Assembly: GCF_000219625.1 (NCBI RefSeq)
Contig: NC_018215.1
Coordinates: forward strand, 1,364,001 to 1,428,000
DNA: 64,000 nucleotides
Direction of reading: 5' to 3'
Source of the DNA: Zymoseptoria tritici IPO323
Lineage: Eukaryota; Ascomycota; Dothideomycetes; Mycosphaerellales; Mycosphaerellaceae
Below the pieces are notes generated by a model, which did not search any database, was not told the DNA's origin, and worked only from the letters and a program-made list of their open reading frames with translations. A program made the translations under genes and the position numbers. Positions 1 to 11,074 of the stretch are shown here, in pieces. How positions within the stretch are numbered: the first letter of the stretch is position 1; each line of letters opens with the position of its first letter.

Positions 1-1309
1 GAGGTTGTTTGAGGACTCGGCCGAGGAGGGAACGCCACTCGATCTTGTGCGTATCTTTCTTCTTCGGTGGCAGTCGTCCAATGGCGAATTTAATTTCGTC
101 GTCGGAGAAGTATGTTACCGTCGTTGTCTCAGGTAAGTCGGGAAAGAAAAGCTGATTGATGTTAGATCTCGCTAAGAGATGAAGACGAGGTTCTACTCAC
201 GAATCCGAAAACAGCGACCGGCATGGCCATCAAACCATCTAGCGAAGTCGTCAGCAGTCATACCATCTCTTTGCAGGACTCACTCGGATCTCGACTCACT
301 GATGATGAATACCCATTGCCATCCTTTCAGACCAGCGTTCGAGTGAAGAGACTTGTTCATAGCAGTCATCATGATTCCAGCAAACATACTACCGATCTGT
401 CCAACGGCCGTGAAGATGGCCGCGCGTTTGGCGATCTCGGAAGGTTTGCTGTCGAATATCAATTCCCAGGGCTCTTTTCGAGAGGAGAAGAAGTCAAACT
501 TACTACCATGAGCCCATAACATACATCGAGCCGCTGTACACCACGGCTTCACTTGCGCCTTGAAGGAACCGAACGGCGCACAGTTGCGAGTATGTCTTGC
601 ATGCTGCCGAACACATCGTAATGCCCGACCAAAGGACCAGATTCAGTGGCAGCCATATCCGCATCGGGACCTTTTGGATGATCAAGCTATGAGGAATCTG
701 GGCGACAACAGATCTGATTCGAAGTTTGTGTCAATTCTCTCCTCTTCTGAATGAAAGCGATCTTCCACATACCCTGCCGTAAACATGGAGAGCAGAATGC
801 TGTACTGGTTCTTCTCCAGGTTGAGATCTTCTTTCATGCCAGACACCTGTTCTTCCGATCAGAAGATCTTCCTTGACAGGTAGCGTTCTCCATCTCTCAC
901 ATATGCATTGGGAAAAGCCGCTCGATCGAGGTAGTTGAAAAAGTAACAGAGACAGCAATAGACCTGGCAGCGGACGTCAGACCGAAAACTTCACCGCCTG
1001 GAGTGTCATGGTTTTCTGACCATGATGAACAGGTCTATTCAAATCGTTAGTCGGATCCAAATATCATGGTTGAAGGGGCCCCGACCATACCCAGCTTGAA
1101 CACAAACTTCCGCTCGAGTTTGTCCATTTTTCGTAATGCTCGCGGCCGGGCACGAATCAAAGAAGCGGCGGCAAAGAAACGCGACACCGTGAAAGGCTGA
1201 AAGAAGGATTAGATAGTTCTCAGAGACACATAGCAAGGAACGTTGACCATCTTATCTGATTCGGCTCCGCGCCTGCCTCCGCTCCCTTTCTGGTATTTGC
1301 CGCCGACAT
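1..1309 (-). CDS. Dal5-type MFS carrier, 5' part only (runs off the left edge)
   Basis: Major facilitator of the anion:cation symporter type (allantoate/pantothenate/vitamin permease relatives), expected in the plasma membrane; the substrate cannot be told. Read on the minus strand, the exons give a basic lead with RKMDKLERKFVFKLG, then CYCYFFNYLDRAAFPNAY (TM1 with the family's YxLDR motif), VSGMKEDLNLEKNQY, then a TM block with AVRFLQGASEAV (the family RFxLGxxEA motif) and, further down, KRAAIFTAVGQIGSMFAG. At least four introns of about 50-60 nt interrupt it. The first exon is uncertain: an ATG at 1309-1307 gives an open lead, but the phase of the first intron (donor near 1249, acceptor near 1197) did not close cleanly by hand. 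The 3' half lies outside the window. Family call is firm; the exact start is not. Confidence 0.82.
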
Positions 1310-1805
1310 CGAGGCATGTCGTGGGATATAGTGGAAATCTGCTCACTGCAAGGGTTGGGATGATGTGACTGGATGAGACTGCTGGGATGACGGCGGGCGT
1401 GGGATTGCTGGAGGTGGGAAAAAGTGTACTTAGTCAGCTCCAGCGAATAGTTCTAGAACGCAGTTGTAGGACGGATCCGTGGTCAAACAGAACGACGATG
1501 CACGAGCGCCTGCGAACGCACGGGTTGGAGTCGCTACTAGATCGGTGCGAGAAGCGAGTAAAGTGGGACGGCATGGCGACCGGGCTTCTTGTCCGAGCAG
1601 CGCCGTTTGAGGCCAAGTGTTGTATGTGCAACGCCCTGTCTCATTGAAGCGGATCATCGTCAACCACCATGATGGACATCGACAGTCGCATGCTCGGCCC
1701 GATGGTGTCCAACCCGCGTGTATCTAGTCTACTACAATGGGCCAGGGCCCTCTCATAATCTTGCATCCAAGTTGTCAACACCCACTTCACTCGTCTTCTC
1801 CCACT
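1310..1805. other. intergenic, no gene seen
   Basis: Spacer between the start of the MFS carrier and the 3' end of the SNF2 gene, both on the minus strand. It should contain the carrier's promoter and the SNF2 gene's 3' UTR. No repeat, RNA gene or convincing short gene was seen. Confidence 0.5.
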
Positions 1806-4800
1806 CTACCACCTCCTCCCGTAAACATCATGTTCGGTGTGCATCCTGGGCGCAGGCTTCTTCGCTGCCGGTTGACGAGGCGCACTCGTACCCCCACCTC
1901 CATACACTCCGGTGTTCTTCACCGGACTGCTCACTCTGTTCGAGTCCAAGAGTCTCTGATCTCCACCAAATCTCTCATGATACCTTCGATCCTCTGCGCT
2001 ATGCTCCCCATGCTCTGCATCGCGCTTGAAGAGACCCAGAATATCCTGCATAGACAATTTGCCCATGCCCTTCCCGCCTTCGATCGCCGCGTTGGCGAGT
2101 TCGCGTTTCTTCTCTTGTAGTTCAAGGATACGCTCTTCGACGCTGTTGCGGATTTTCAAGCGGAAGACTCTGACATCGATGGTTTGATTCAGACGGTGCA
2201 CGCGGTCGATCGCTTGTTCTTCGACGAAGGGGTTCCAGAATGGCTCGACAATGACGACGCGGGAGGCAGCTGTCAAATTGAGGCCGAGACTGCCGCACTT
2301 GAGCGAGCAGAGCAGGATGCGAGTTTTAGCGTCGGATCTTAGGGAGTTGAGGGATTGTTCGCGGGCGTCCGGACGCATGCTGCCGTCGTAGCGCACGAAT
2401 CGCATATTGGTAGCCTTGAGGTGGGGTTCGATCAGGTCGAGCATGGTGGTGAATTGCGAGAAAACAATCACTTTGTGATCGGGAGTCTCCTTGTGTAGAA
2501 TGCGGAGGAGTTGGCGAACTTTGGTGGAGGGTGCGTGTTTGGCGGACTTGGTGTGTCCAAGTCCGGAGAGGAGATTGCCCTTGGTCGGCTTTGAATCTGA
2601 ATCGGATGGCGAGTCGTCGGAGTCTGATGCCTCGTCATCGTCATCGTCTTCTTCATCAGTGGGAGCGTCCTCGTCAGTGTCAATGATGGCTTTCTTCCCT
2701 CGCCCATTCGCACGAGGTGGCGAGTCCTCAATGTCAGAAGTGTCGTCCTCACTTCTGTCCGAGTCGATAGTGTTGAGACTCTCACCACCGCCATCGGCGT
2801 CTTCATCATCAGTACCGCCAGCTTGACCCAAGTCAACGTTACTCTCGGGCTCGTTCGCGATCCACTCGCCGGTACCTTCCTCCTCATCATCGCTGTCGTC
2901 GATGATCTTGCGGTTGCGGACTCGGCGAGGCTCATGCTTGATCTCAGACTTCTTCTGCTCCTTGATTGTCTTCTTCGACTTTTTCTCCTTCTTGGGCTTC
3001 TTCATCGCTGCAATGTCCTCTTCACATTCGGTACATCGCACAGCTCCACCCTTGGCCTCACTATCCGACATCCTGACCTGGCAGACATCACAGTTCTTAG
3101 CCTGCACAGTTACTCCTCCCATCAGGGCAGTCAAAGCATCCATCTCATCAACCTCGCCAGATCTGGAGGTCTGCTGAGACACTGGCATACCAGTCGTCAT
3201 GGCGTCCTTGTCCTTAGTCATGGCCATCTCAATGAGCTGCGGATGATCGCACATCTGTCTCAACCTGAGCAGCAGCACAAGCGCGCCCATGTAGTCCGTC
3301 TTTTTCCCATCGTGCATCATGTCCTGCATGCGACGATCTGCCCGATCCTCCATTCGATCGTAGAATTCCTTCTCCTCTGCGTCGAAGTCGCATTCGATCG
3401 TCAGAACTTCACGCTTGACAATCTGCATACCGCCGTTGTTCTCCCCGCCCTTTCCACCGAAGTTGAGAGCACCATCCAGTTTGAGAATATCCTTGGTCCT
3501 GCGCTTCATGAAGGCCTTGAGGAAGATTTGTAGACGGCGCATGGCAAGCCCACCGCGACCGCTCTTCATGGGCGTGGTAATGGCGTCCTTCCAAGCTGGC
3601 AGCTCGCAGTAAGGCTTTATGCGAAGGAAGCGGATCAACGATTGCAGTTCGTCGAGATTGTTCTGGAGAGGCGTCCCGGTCAGACACCATCTGTAGTAGC
3701 CTTCCAACGCGTAGCACGCTTGTGTAGACTTGGCGTTGCGGTTCTTGATACTGTGCGCCTCATCGAGCATGATTCGATACCAGTTCACTCCAAAACAGCC
3801 AATCCTGCTACCGCCCGTCACTGTCATGTTCGATCCGGCGTGCTCTGATGTGAGAGTCTGAAAGGTGGTGATCACCACATCGTACTTCTTCAGCTCCGCG
3901 CTGGACTTGGTGCGGCTTGGTCCATGATGTACAAGTACCTTGAGCGCGTGGCTCCGCGTGACTTTGGACTTGATCTCCGCCTCCCATTGCTTGATCAGTG
4001 CGAGAGGGGCAACGACAAGTGTGCCTTTGCCGATCTCTTTGCCAGGTAACTTCTGCTTCTTGTGCTCTGGCTTCGCATCTGGCGCCGGCCGCGGATTTGT
4101 GAGGATCAATGCAACCGACTGCACAGTCTTACCCAGACCCATGTCGTCCGCGAGGATGCCACCATTTGGCAGGACCCCTTTTGTCTTTCGCACTCCAATC
4201 TCCTTGTCAATCATCCAAGATACACCATCCACCTGATGAGGTAGTAGCTTGACGGTCATGCCATCGACAGTGCCGTCCTCCTCCTCCTCCTCTTCGCCAT
4301 CCTCTTCGGCCGCCTCTTCTGTCTGCTTGACACTCAACGCCGCGAGCTTATCAGCGAGGCTGTTTGTCTCCTTCTCCTGCTTGTCCACCTTCTTGACGCG
4401 TCGCCGAAGTCGGGTCCTACCCTTGTCGTCTTCATCATCAAAGGCACCCTCGAGCAGGTTTTTGATGTTTTCGCTTGCTTGATTCGCATCAACATACATG
4501 TATGGGTCTTGTGCGCCGAACGTCCCCGTGTTCGCTCGAATTCCCGCATCTGGCTCGAAATGCTCTGCATCGCTGTCGTCGTCCGCCTTGGTCAAGTCAA
4601 CGACATTCCGAGGAGGGACGAAGGCCTGATATTGCGGACCGGGATTCATGGAAGAGAAAGTCGGCTTCGCAGGAGGATGAATGGTCTTGAGTGCCGCATT
4701 TGAAGGTCTCGATATTTCGGTGAAGTCTGGATCGGAGGTTCGGCTGGGTTGCAGCTTCATGGACCCGAGCGCTGCGGCCAAAGAGGTGGACTGTGAAGGC

Positions 4801-4997
4801 TGGCCTGGTGGTCGAAATTCGCTTGACCTCTGTCCTACCCGCTGCGCACTCGCTGCTGGCTGTTGTTGCTTCGGCTTCGGTCTGGGGATGAATATGCTGG
4901 CAGGCGATTTCTTTGTGGGATGGGGTTGCGGGTTTCGTAGAGGGTTTCGCAGCGGACTGGCCGTGCCAAACTCGACCTTATCGTCTTCAGATGCCAT
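1806..4997 (-). CDS. SNF2-family DNA-dependent ATPase (Rad5/Rad16/TTF2-like)
   Basis: Nuclear ATP-driven DNA translocase of 1,063 residues with no intron in this stretch. Domains: low-complexity basic and proline-rich N-terminus (1-240, with an acidic run near 230-242); SNF2 N-lobe from about 249 with Walker A DDMGLGKT (284-291), Walker B DEAH (412-415) and LTGTPLQNN (439-447); an insertion at 636-658 with two CxxC pairs (CDVC, CTEC) that could bind one zinc, followed by Lys-rich and very acidic segments (665-800); helicase C-lobe about 840-950 with FSQFTTMLD and the SAT-like ASRVVIVEPFWNP plus DRVHRLNQ. A split helicase with a Cys-rich insertion is typical of the Rad5/Rad16/Uls1/TTF2 group, so roles in repair, chromatin turnover or transcription release are all possible. 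The ATG at 4997 is safe, but an upstream exon may add residues (next entry). Confidence 0.92.
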   Translation of the reverse strand: MASEDDKVEFGTASPLRNPLRNPQPHPTKKSPASIFIPRPKPKQQQPAASAQRVGQRSSEFRPPGQPSQSTSLAAALGSMKLQPSRTSDPDFTEISRPSNAALKTIHPPAKPTFSSMNPGPQYQAFVPPRNVVDLTKADDDSDAEHFEPDAGIRANTGTFGAQDPYMYVDANQASENIKNLLEGAFDDEDDKGRTRLRRRVKKVDKQEKETNSLADKLAALSVKQTEEAAEEDGEEEEEEDGTVDGMTVKLLPHQVDGVSWMIDKEIGVRKTKGVLPNGGILADDMGLGKTVQSVALILTNPRPAPDAKPEHKKQKLPGKEIGKGTLVVAPLALIKQWEAEIKSKVTRSHALKVLVHHGPSRTKSSAELKKYDVVITTFQTLTSEHAGSNMTVTGGSRIGCFGVNWYRIMLDEAHSIKNRNAKSTQACYALEGYYRWCLTGTPLQNNLDELQSLIRFLRIKPYCELPAWKDAITTPMKSGRGGLAMRRLQIFLKAFMKRRTKDILKLDGALNFGGKGGENNGGMQIVKREVLTIECDFDAEEKEFYDRMEDRADRRMQDMMHDGKKTDYMGALVLLLRLRQMCDHPQLIEMAMTKDKDAMTTGMPVSQQTSRSGEVDEMDALTALMGGVTVQAKNCDVCQVRMSDSEAKGGAVRCTECEEDIAAMKKPKKEKKSKKTIKEQKKSEIKHEPRRVRNRKIIDDSDDEEEGTGEWIANEPESNVDLGQAGGTDDEDADGGGESLNTIDSDRSEDDTSDIEDSPPRANGRGKKAIIDTDEDAPTDEEDDDDDEASDSDDSPSDSDSKPTKGNLLSGLGHTKSAKHAPSTKVRQLLRILHKETPDHKVIVFSQFTTMLDLIEPHLKATNMRFVRYDGSMRPDAREQSLNSLRSDAKTRILLCSLKCGSLGLNLTAASRVVIVEPFWNPFVEEQAIDRVHRLNQTIDVRVFRLKIRNSVEERILELQEKKRELANAAIEGGKGMGKLSMQDILGLFKRDAEHGEHSAEDRRYHERFGGDQRLLDSNRVSSPVKNTGVYGGGGTSAPRQPAAKKPAPRMHTEHDVYGRRW

Positions 4998-5052
4998 CGC
5001 GTCGTTCGGCTTGCGTATCGTAGGTGATTGTGATTGAACTTTGGCGGAGATG

Positions 5053-5200
5053 CTTTGAGGTGACGATTGTCAGTGTCACATGCTCGCCTGTCTTTCCAAG
5101 GTATGCCCTACTTTGCCAACGGCGCTCGCTCTACCTCGCGCTTCTGCGGAGATAGATACTGTCCGGAGGACGTCCTACTAGGACTTCTCTCGCGTACCAT
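5053..5200 (-). other. possible extra 5' exon and intron of the SNF2 gene
   Basis: On the minus strand an ATG at 5200-5198 opens 89 nt (5200-5112) ending at a GTAGGG donor (5111). A CTGAC branch point and a CAAAG acceptor at 5053 define a 59-nt intron. Splicing rejoins the reading frame exactly (phase 2) and runs without a stop into the ATG at 4997, adding about 49 residues rich in Ser, Lys and Pro. The same frame is open further upstream to about 5500 but has no ATG there. The acceptor is weak (AAG), so this may instead be 5' UTR. Confidence 0.4.
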
Positions 5201-5944
5201 CTCTTTTGGGGAGTACTGCGCTTGTTCCTCCAGCCAGTTGTCTACTGGGGTATCCTTGACTTCGCTATGGTAGGAAGGCTTCGTTGGCGAAGCGAGAGTG
5301 TTGACTGGCCGGAAGCCGGGACGCCGAGTGGGAGGTCGTGATGAATCCAGTTCGGACGGATTGTTGTTGGATTTAGGATGGAGTTGGTGCTTGGTGGTGA
5401 GAGAGAATGATTCACGTTCGTTCGTCGTTTGTTGATTTGTTGACGTCGTCAAGGGTCGATCAGGCAGGGGCCTTTTGGCCCTTTCTTGGCTTGGCGAAAG
5501 ACCTTCAACTTCACGCGTTCACTTTACTTGTCAGAGGACACTCACGGCACTCATGCTTCGAGCTAAAAGCACAAGACCGCGACGTACTGCACAGTATATG
5601 GCGCTCCCAGTGGACCTCGGACGGGCGTCGCTATATCGACAGACCGCGAGCGATGTGATGTCCACCGCAGACCGTTATACACGCGCCAGTTGTTGAGATG
5701 GACGACAGCGCGACTGAATAGATCCTGGGGCACGGCAACAGTCATCTATTGGAGATAAAGGCGGCCATGGTAATGTGCGGCCTGGCCTATCACTCTCGCC
5801 GACGATCAGCCGTGGAGCATCAGACGATCGGGCTCAAAGCATGAATGCCCAACAGCTGAAATAACCTCCAAGTTTTGATCTACCACTCAAGGCACTGCCG
5901 CTCATTTGCTCAAGTCCGGAACTCGCTACGTCCGCTTCAGCAAA
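5201..5944. promoter_or_regulatory. divergent promoter region, SNF2 gene / carboxylesterase
   Basis: About 740 nt separate the minus-strand SNF2 gene from the plus-strand esterase, so both promoters must lie here. No clear TATA element or repeated operator was recognised. Confidence 0.45.
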
Positions 5945-7641
5945 ATGCCGCCAAAGGTCAATATCGATCAGGGCACTTATACCGGCCGAGTCCTGGAAAG
6001 CACCAACCACCCCAATCCTATCGAGGCTTTCCTGGGAGTGAGGTATGCCCAGCCACCCGTGGGAAACTTGCGATTCGCCAGACCAGTCGCTCTCCCTCCA
6101 AGTGACTCCATATTCCAAGCCAGCGACTATGGATGTCGGTGAGTCCTCGTGCGTTCCAGATCAAATCGCATGGCAGAGGGCTGAACATAAGATGCAGTGC
6201 TCCTTCTCAGCAGTTCGTAGCCGTGGAAGGAGCTCCCGTCTTGGAAGAAAGCGAAGATTGTTTGACAGCGAACATTTTCCGCTGGCGAGGGACCAGGAGC
6301 GATGCTGCATTACCCATCATGGTCTATTTTCACGGTGGCGGTATGCTCGCTTTCATCGTGGTCTGATATCCTCTTCTAACGGCGGCGATTTCAGCATACA
6401 ACCGTGGTACGGCCTCAATGCACGACACAGCCTCCATGCTGTCTCATTCAGCTGCGCCCTTTCTAGCAATATCTTTCAACTATCGGCTAGGTGCTCTCGG
6501 GTTCTTGAATTGTTCATTCACAGCCGAGAAAGGACTCCTGAATGTCGGACTTCACGATCAAGTCATGCTTTTGGAGTGGGTGCAAGCCAACGCCGCCGCT
6601 TTTGGTGGTGACCCCAAGGCCGTTACTTTGATTGGCTTATCCGCAGGTGCACATTCGATCGGCCACCATATCCTCAACATCAACGAGAAGCGTGAATTGT
6701 TTCATCGAGCAGTCTTTGAGTCCGGCGCAGCCACTTCTCGCGCTACGCACAGGCCGGACTCCAAGCTGCATGAAGCACAATTCGCAAAGTTTCTGTCGTG
6801 CCTTGGCTTGGCTCCGAAGTCTCCTAATCTACTAGCAGACCTTCGTGCTATTCCTATCGAGAGGATGGTTGCAGCACAGAATGCCGTCTTTGGACAGTAC
6901 AATCCGAGTATCCGATGGGCGTGGCAACCAGTCATTGACAACGACGTCCTCTCGAGGGTCCCGCTGGAAGGATGGCGAAGCGGAAGATACCATGACATCC
7001 CGATCTTGACCGGATTCAATCACAACGAAGGAGCGAGGTATGTGCCTCGCATGATGGGGACTTCTCAGCAGTTTCGATCGTTCTTCAAGGAGTTGTTACC
7101 ACAACTCTCGGATCAGCAGCTTGATCGGCTTGAAGATTTATATCCAGATCCTGAACAGTACCCTGAGCATGCGGACAAGAGAGATCTCAGAGCACTTGAT
7201 ATCGGCGCACAGTACGCACGCATCGAGAAAGCTTACGGCCACTATGCCTACGTCGCTCCGGTCAGACAAACAGCACATCTACACAAGGCGGAGACATGGC
7301 TATACCATTGGGCGCTGAAAGGTGATGTAGTCCTTGGAGCAAACCATGCCGATCAGATGTGGTACGAAATGATGGCGCCTGCTCGCAGAAATGTCTCTCA
7401 TACGCATGAAGCGATTGCAAATGCCTTTCACGGCGCTGTGACCAGATTCATCGTTCATGGAGATCCTGGCGTTGATTGGAGACCATTTGGAGCCGAGCGA
7501 GAGACGATGGTATTCGGTCGACGCAACGATGAGGCAATTGGCGGGAAGGAGAAGGGTGAGGTCAAGGTGCTGGAGAAAGATACGTGGGGTGTAGAGGAGT
7601 GCAAATTCTGGTGGGAGGTGAAGGAGTTGGGCGATCTCTGA
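5945..7641 (+). CDS. type-B carboxylesterase
   Basis: Alpha/beta-hydrolase of the carboxylesterase B family (cholinesterase/para-nitrobenzyl esterase type) that hydrolyses carboxylic esters. Three exons: 5945-6138, 6198-6340, 6395-7641, giving 527 aa. Introns are 59 and 54 nt, the second with a CTAAC branch point. Seen: FLGVRYAQPPVGNLRF near the N-terminus, SEDCLTANIF (family signature), FHGGG oxyanion hole at the exon 2/3 junction, the nucleophile elbow GLSAG (Ser about 195), FNHNEGA and a late GANHADQMWYE carrying the likely catalytic His. No signal peptide, so it is probably intracellular, unlike many secreted relatives. The ATG at 5945 is the first in frame and lies 5' of the conserved entry strand. 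Substrate unknown. Confidence 0.92.
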
Positions 7642-7952
7642 GGCGGGAAAGAGGAGATGAATTTCAGTGTACTGACAACCCCACAGATCGTGTGCGACTT
7701 AATCAACAGATGCTACCCTTGAGATGGCCGGAACGCCAATGTATCCCACCACTCGTTGTCGCAAAATTGCCAAACTCGACCTCCGTTTACTTGTGCCATC
7801 CAAAAACCAAGCACTGATGCGTCCGTTCGGGGATGTGTTGCCAGAAGATGCGAGCGTACTTGTGTTGGCGGGCTTGCAGTAGGTCAGCAACATGGTCCGA
7901 GTTCAACAATTCATGATTGGGAGGTGCATGATACCTTTCCATGTCGACGAGA
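7642..7952. other. intergenic, convergent 3' ends
   Basis: Short spacer between the plus-strand esterase and the minus-strand small secreted protein. It should contain both 3' UTRs; no other structure was seen. Confidence 0.5.
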
Positions 7953-8114
7953 TCACCTGCAGAGGTACACGTCATTCTTATAAAAACAGCCTCCAGCTTT
8001 GTGGTTGTTCGCACCACAGCAGTCGTCGCAGTCACCGGAATCTGGGTGGTGTCCCGATTTGGTGCACGCCAACACAGTTGCGGCGCACATCATGATCGCG
8101 AAGATGAAACGCAT
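7953..8114 (-). CDS. small secreted cysteine-rich protein (candidate effector), 53 aa
   Basis: A 53-residue protein with a short basic start (MRF), a hydrophobic core and a VLA-type cleavage site near residue 16, followed by a mature part of about 37 residues with six cysteines spaced C-x11-C-x2-C-C-x9-C-x8-C. That pattern would suit three disulphides and a knottin-like fold, but no family could be named. The start ATG (8114-8112) is chosen because the signal peptide begins exactly there; the frame stays open upstream without a plausible leader. Size, secretion signal and Cys density are typical of apoplastic effectors or antimicrobial peptides of plant-associated fungi; that role is inference. 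No intron is needed. Confidence 0.68.
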   Translation of the reverse strand: MRFIFAIMMCAATVLACTKSGHHPDSGDCDDCCGANNHKAGGCFYKNDVYLCR

Positions 8115-8315
8115 GGCGAATGGTTTCTCGGAGGAGTGTTGAGGAGTTTTTCTTGTAGTGCTTGGAGGCTTGGGATGATCTTGTCGTGGTAGCAAGATGA
8201 ATAGTGTTGCATGTAAGTAGAAACAATGTCCTAGGACGGACGCACACACATATAGATGCGATTCCCCCCGAGTCGATCTGACGTGGCAGGAGTTTGACTG
8301 GGCAAGGATGTGGAT

Positions 8316-8569
8316 GTCTTGAGACCGTGTGCAATTTGATTGGCGATCGCAGGGATTTCGAAAATACGAGACGTCGACTTTTGGATACCGAAGATGAACA
8401 AGCTTGTCGGTGAGACGCTCCCACGACATCCCGAGGACGTTCGTCTTGAGACCGTGTGCAATTTGATCGGCGATCGCAGGGACTTCAAGAATACGAGACG
8501 TCGATCTTTGGTCACCCAAGATGAACAAACATGATCGATGGAGAGGCTCCCAGAACATCCCGGGGACGT
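8316..8569. repeat. diverged tandem duplication, period 127 bp, two copies
   Basis: The stretch starting GAGACCGTGTGCAATTTGAT at 8321 recurs at 8448. Both copies continue through GGCGATCGCAGGGA, AATACGAGACGTCGA, AGATGAACAA and CCC(A)GACATCCC(G)GAGGACG-like blocks with scattered substitutions. It lies 5' of the small secreted protein gene. Confidence 0.85.
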
Positions 8570-9307
8570 GCGCTCTCCGGAAAGCGCACGGATCCCGAAG
8601 ACATGAAGTACCAAAGTTGGATCTTCCACATTCCTGGAAGTGGCAGCACAGGAACCCTTGTTCTGTTTGAAGACTGCACCGGAAAATATGGAAGACCACT
8701 TCACCAAATTCTGCATAGCCGTGAGGCGGTGCTGCTCTTTAGACCGCTTTTCACCGGGTTCAAAGTCTCCGGTGCTGCCGCACAAACCAGGGCCTCCATT
8801 CGCGCAATGGTATCATGACATACCCAAGCACATCGTATCATACATCGTATGCCGAATGTCGCAAGCCCGCCGTTGACCAACACGAACCTCCTATCAGCAG
8901 GCCCACAATATCGCCAGTGGTATCTCCAACTTCCCAAATAGGAAGTTTAGGCGACCCACCTCGTGGCAACGACACCTCATGCAGAGGAAGTCAATCGCCG
9001 TGATCACAGCATCATTGTGCACGACTTGCGATAAGACATTGTCGCTGCTCATAGTATGATAGGCTGTGCAAGTCGCACATCAATCCTTTGCGGAGAATGT
9101 TGTGTGGACAGCTTGAAGACATCTGCCGCCGGGTAAGTGGCAAGTCATGTTAGTGGAAGATCTATAACCCGCATTCAGTGTGCTTTGGTTTTTATACTCT
9201 TAGTTCCTCGGTGCGCTCGATGCCATTCCCGATACTAACCATTCCTCCGAACGCACGTCTCTCGAGGTCCATTGCTAGACTCGACCACGCGCTCTCGATT
9301 CCTCGTC
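8570..9307. other. intergenic, upstream of the second Dal5-type carrier
   Basis: Contains a short inverted repeat, GCGCTCTCCGGAAAGCGC, near 8570 and the promoter of the plus-strand carrier. No gene is supported. An in-frame TTG-led extension of the carrier at 9272 is not needed. Confidence 0.45.
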
Positions 9308-10944
9308 ATGGCCGCAAGCCCCATCAAGGAGAAGAGCTTCTCTCCCACGACTTCCACTTCCCAGCAAGACATCGAAGCCGGCGAGTTCAAAGACATTCAC
9401 AATGCCGACGCCGACGCAGCGCTGGAGTTTCTCCGCCATGAAGGTGCCGTCAGACCAATGACCGCCGAGGATGAGAAGCGACTCGTTCGAAAGATCGACT
9501 GGATGATTGTGCCTCTGATGTGGTGCTGCTATTGCCTGCAGTACCTTGACAAGACTTTGATCAACTACGCCAATGTCATGGGCTTGTCCGAGGATACTGG
9601 TATGACCAAGGATCAATTCAGCAATCTGGCTCTCATCTTCTACGTCTCGTACCTGGTGCTCGAGTTCCCTCATGGATATGGCATGCAAAAGCTGCCGACA
9701 GCGAAGTACCTGGGAACCATGGTATTCCTGTGGGGTGTTGTCGTGACAGTCACAAGCGCCTGCACGAGCTACGGAGCGCTAGTCGCTACTAGAGTGTTGC
9801 TGGGCGTGTTCGAGAGTGCCGTGGCACCATCGCTGATTCTCATCACCGGGATGTGGTACAAGCGGCACGAGCAACCTCCACGAGTCGGGTTGTGGTATCT
9901 TGGAGTTGGGACCGGGACTATCATTGGAAGTCTGATATCGTTCGTGAGTACAGTCGTGTGCTCGACACAGACAAAGTCGCTGACTGTTTCGTGCAGGGAT
10001 TTCAACATGTTGAGAGCAAGGCGCTATATAGCTGGCAGATCATGTTCCTTCTCGTCGGTCTGATCACTTGCACGGTCGGCGTCCTTGTCTTCTTCCTACT
10101 GCCAGACAACCCAATGAGCAGCCGACTCACCCACGAAGAGAAGGTCTGGGCTGTTGAACGCTTGAGGGAGAATCAAACCGGCATCGAAAACAAGCACATC
10201 AAACCGACACAAATCCTGGAGTGCTTCGCCGACCCACAGACCTGGCTTTTGAGTCTGATTACCATCCTCAGCAATGTCCCAAACGGAGCCGTCAGCAGTT
10301 TCCAGGCCACGATCATCAAGAGCTTCGGCTATACGTCAAAGCAGACGGCGTTGCTTTCCATTCCTTCCGGTGCTATTTCAATCATAGCGATATTGGGCTC
10401 GACTTTCCTGGCAGGCCGATACAATCAACGAGGAATCCAGGTCTGCGCTCTACTCATCCCTGGTATCCTAGGAGGATGTCTGATGGCATTTGTTCCAGAA
10501 GACAACAAGGCTGGCAAGCTCATAGGCAATTATCTAACGAACACAATCGGTGCTAGTCTACCGTTGCTGTATTCGTGGGTGTCGGCGAACTATGCTGGGC
10601 ATACGAAAAAGGTGCATGATTGTCCCACAAGACACAACGCTTTTGCTGATCAATCTCAGGTGACCATGAACGCCATCCTCCTCATGTCTTTCTGCTTGGG
10701 AAACATCATCGGGCCTCTGACATTCACCGGAGAATCTGCTCCTGGTTACGTACCTGCCAAGATCACGATCATCGTCACTTGCGCTGCCGCCGTTTGTGTC
10801 GCCATCATACTTACGTTGTACTATGGTAGGGAGAATACAAGAAGAGACCGAGTTGCAGCTGAGGGCGGAAACGAACACAAGGACAATGTCGAGTTCGCTG
10901 ATGTCACGGATCGGAAGAACAAAGAGTTTAGATATCGATTGTGA
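9308..10944 (+). CDS. Dal5-type MFS carrier (allantoate permease family)
   Basis: Plasma-membrane symporter of the anion:cation symporter family, 511 aa from exons 9308-9943, 9997-10611 and 10660-10944. The second intron (10612-10659) is only 48 nt, a multiple of three and free of stops, so the unspliced frame also reads through. Splicing restores the family-typical AGHTKKVTMNAI. Seen: RLVRKIDWMIVPLM leading into TM1 with YLDKTLINYAN, RVLLGVFESAVAPS (RxxLGxxE motif), GMWYKRHEQP between TM4 and TM5, a central hydrophilic loop (LTHEEKVWAVERLRENQ), and GNIIGPLTF in a late TM. The hydrophilic C-tail is rich in charged residues. ATG 9308 has a good context (GTCATGGCC). Ureides, vitamins or small organic anions are possible substrates. 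Confidence 0.9.
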
Positions 10945-11074
10945 AGTGGAACAGACTACGAGAATGATACTTGTGGAGCAGATGTTTCACATTATTAGAC
11001 TGACTGGAACTGAGCGTTCAAGTCTCGACGACTATTGTTACAGACACACAGGATCGGATGACCATAGAGTTCTA

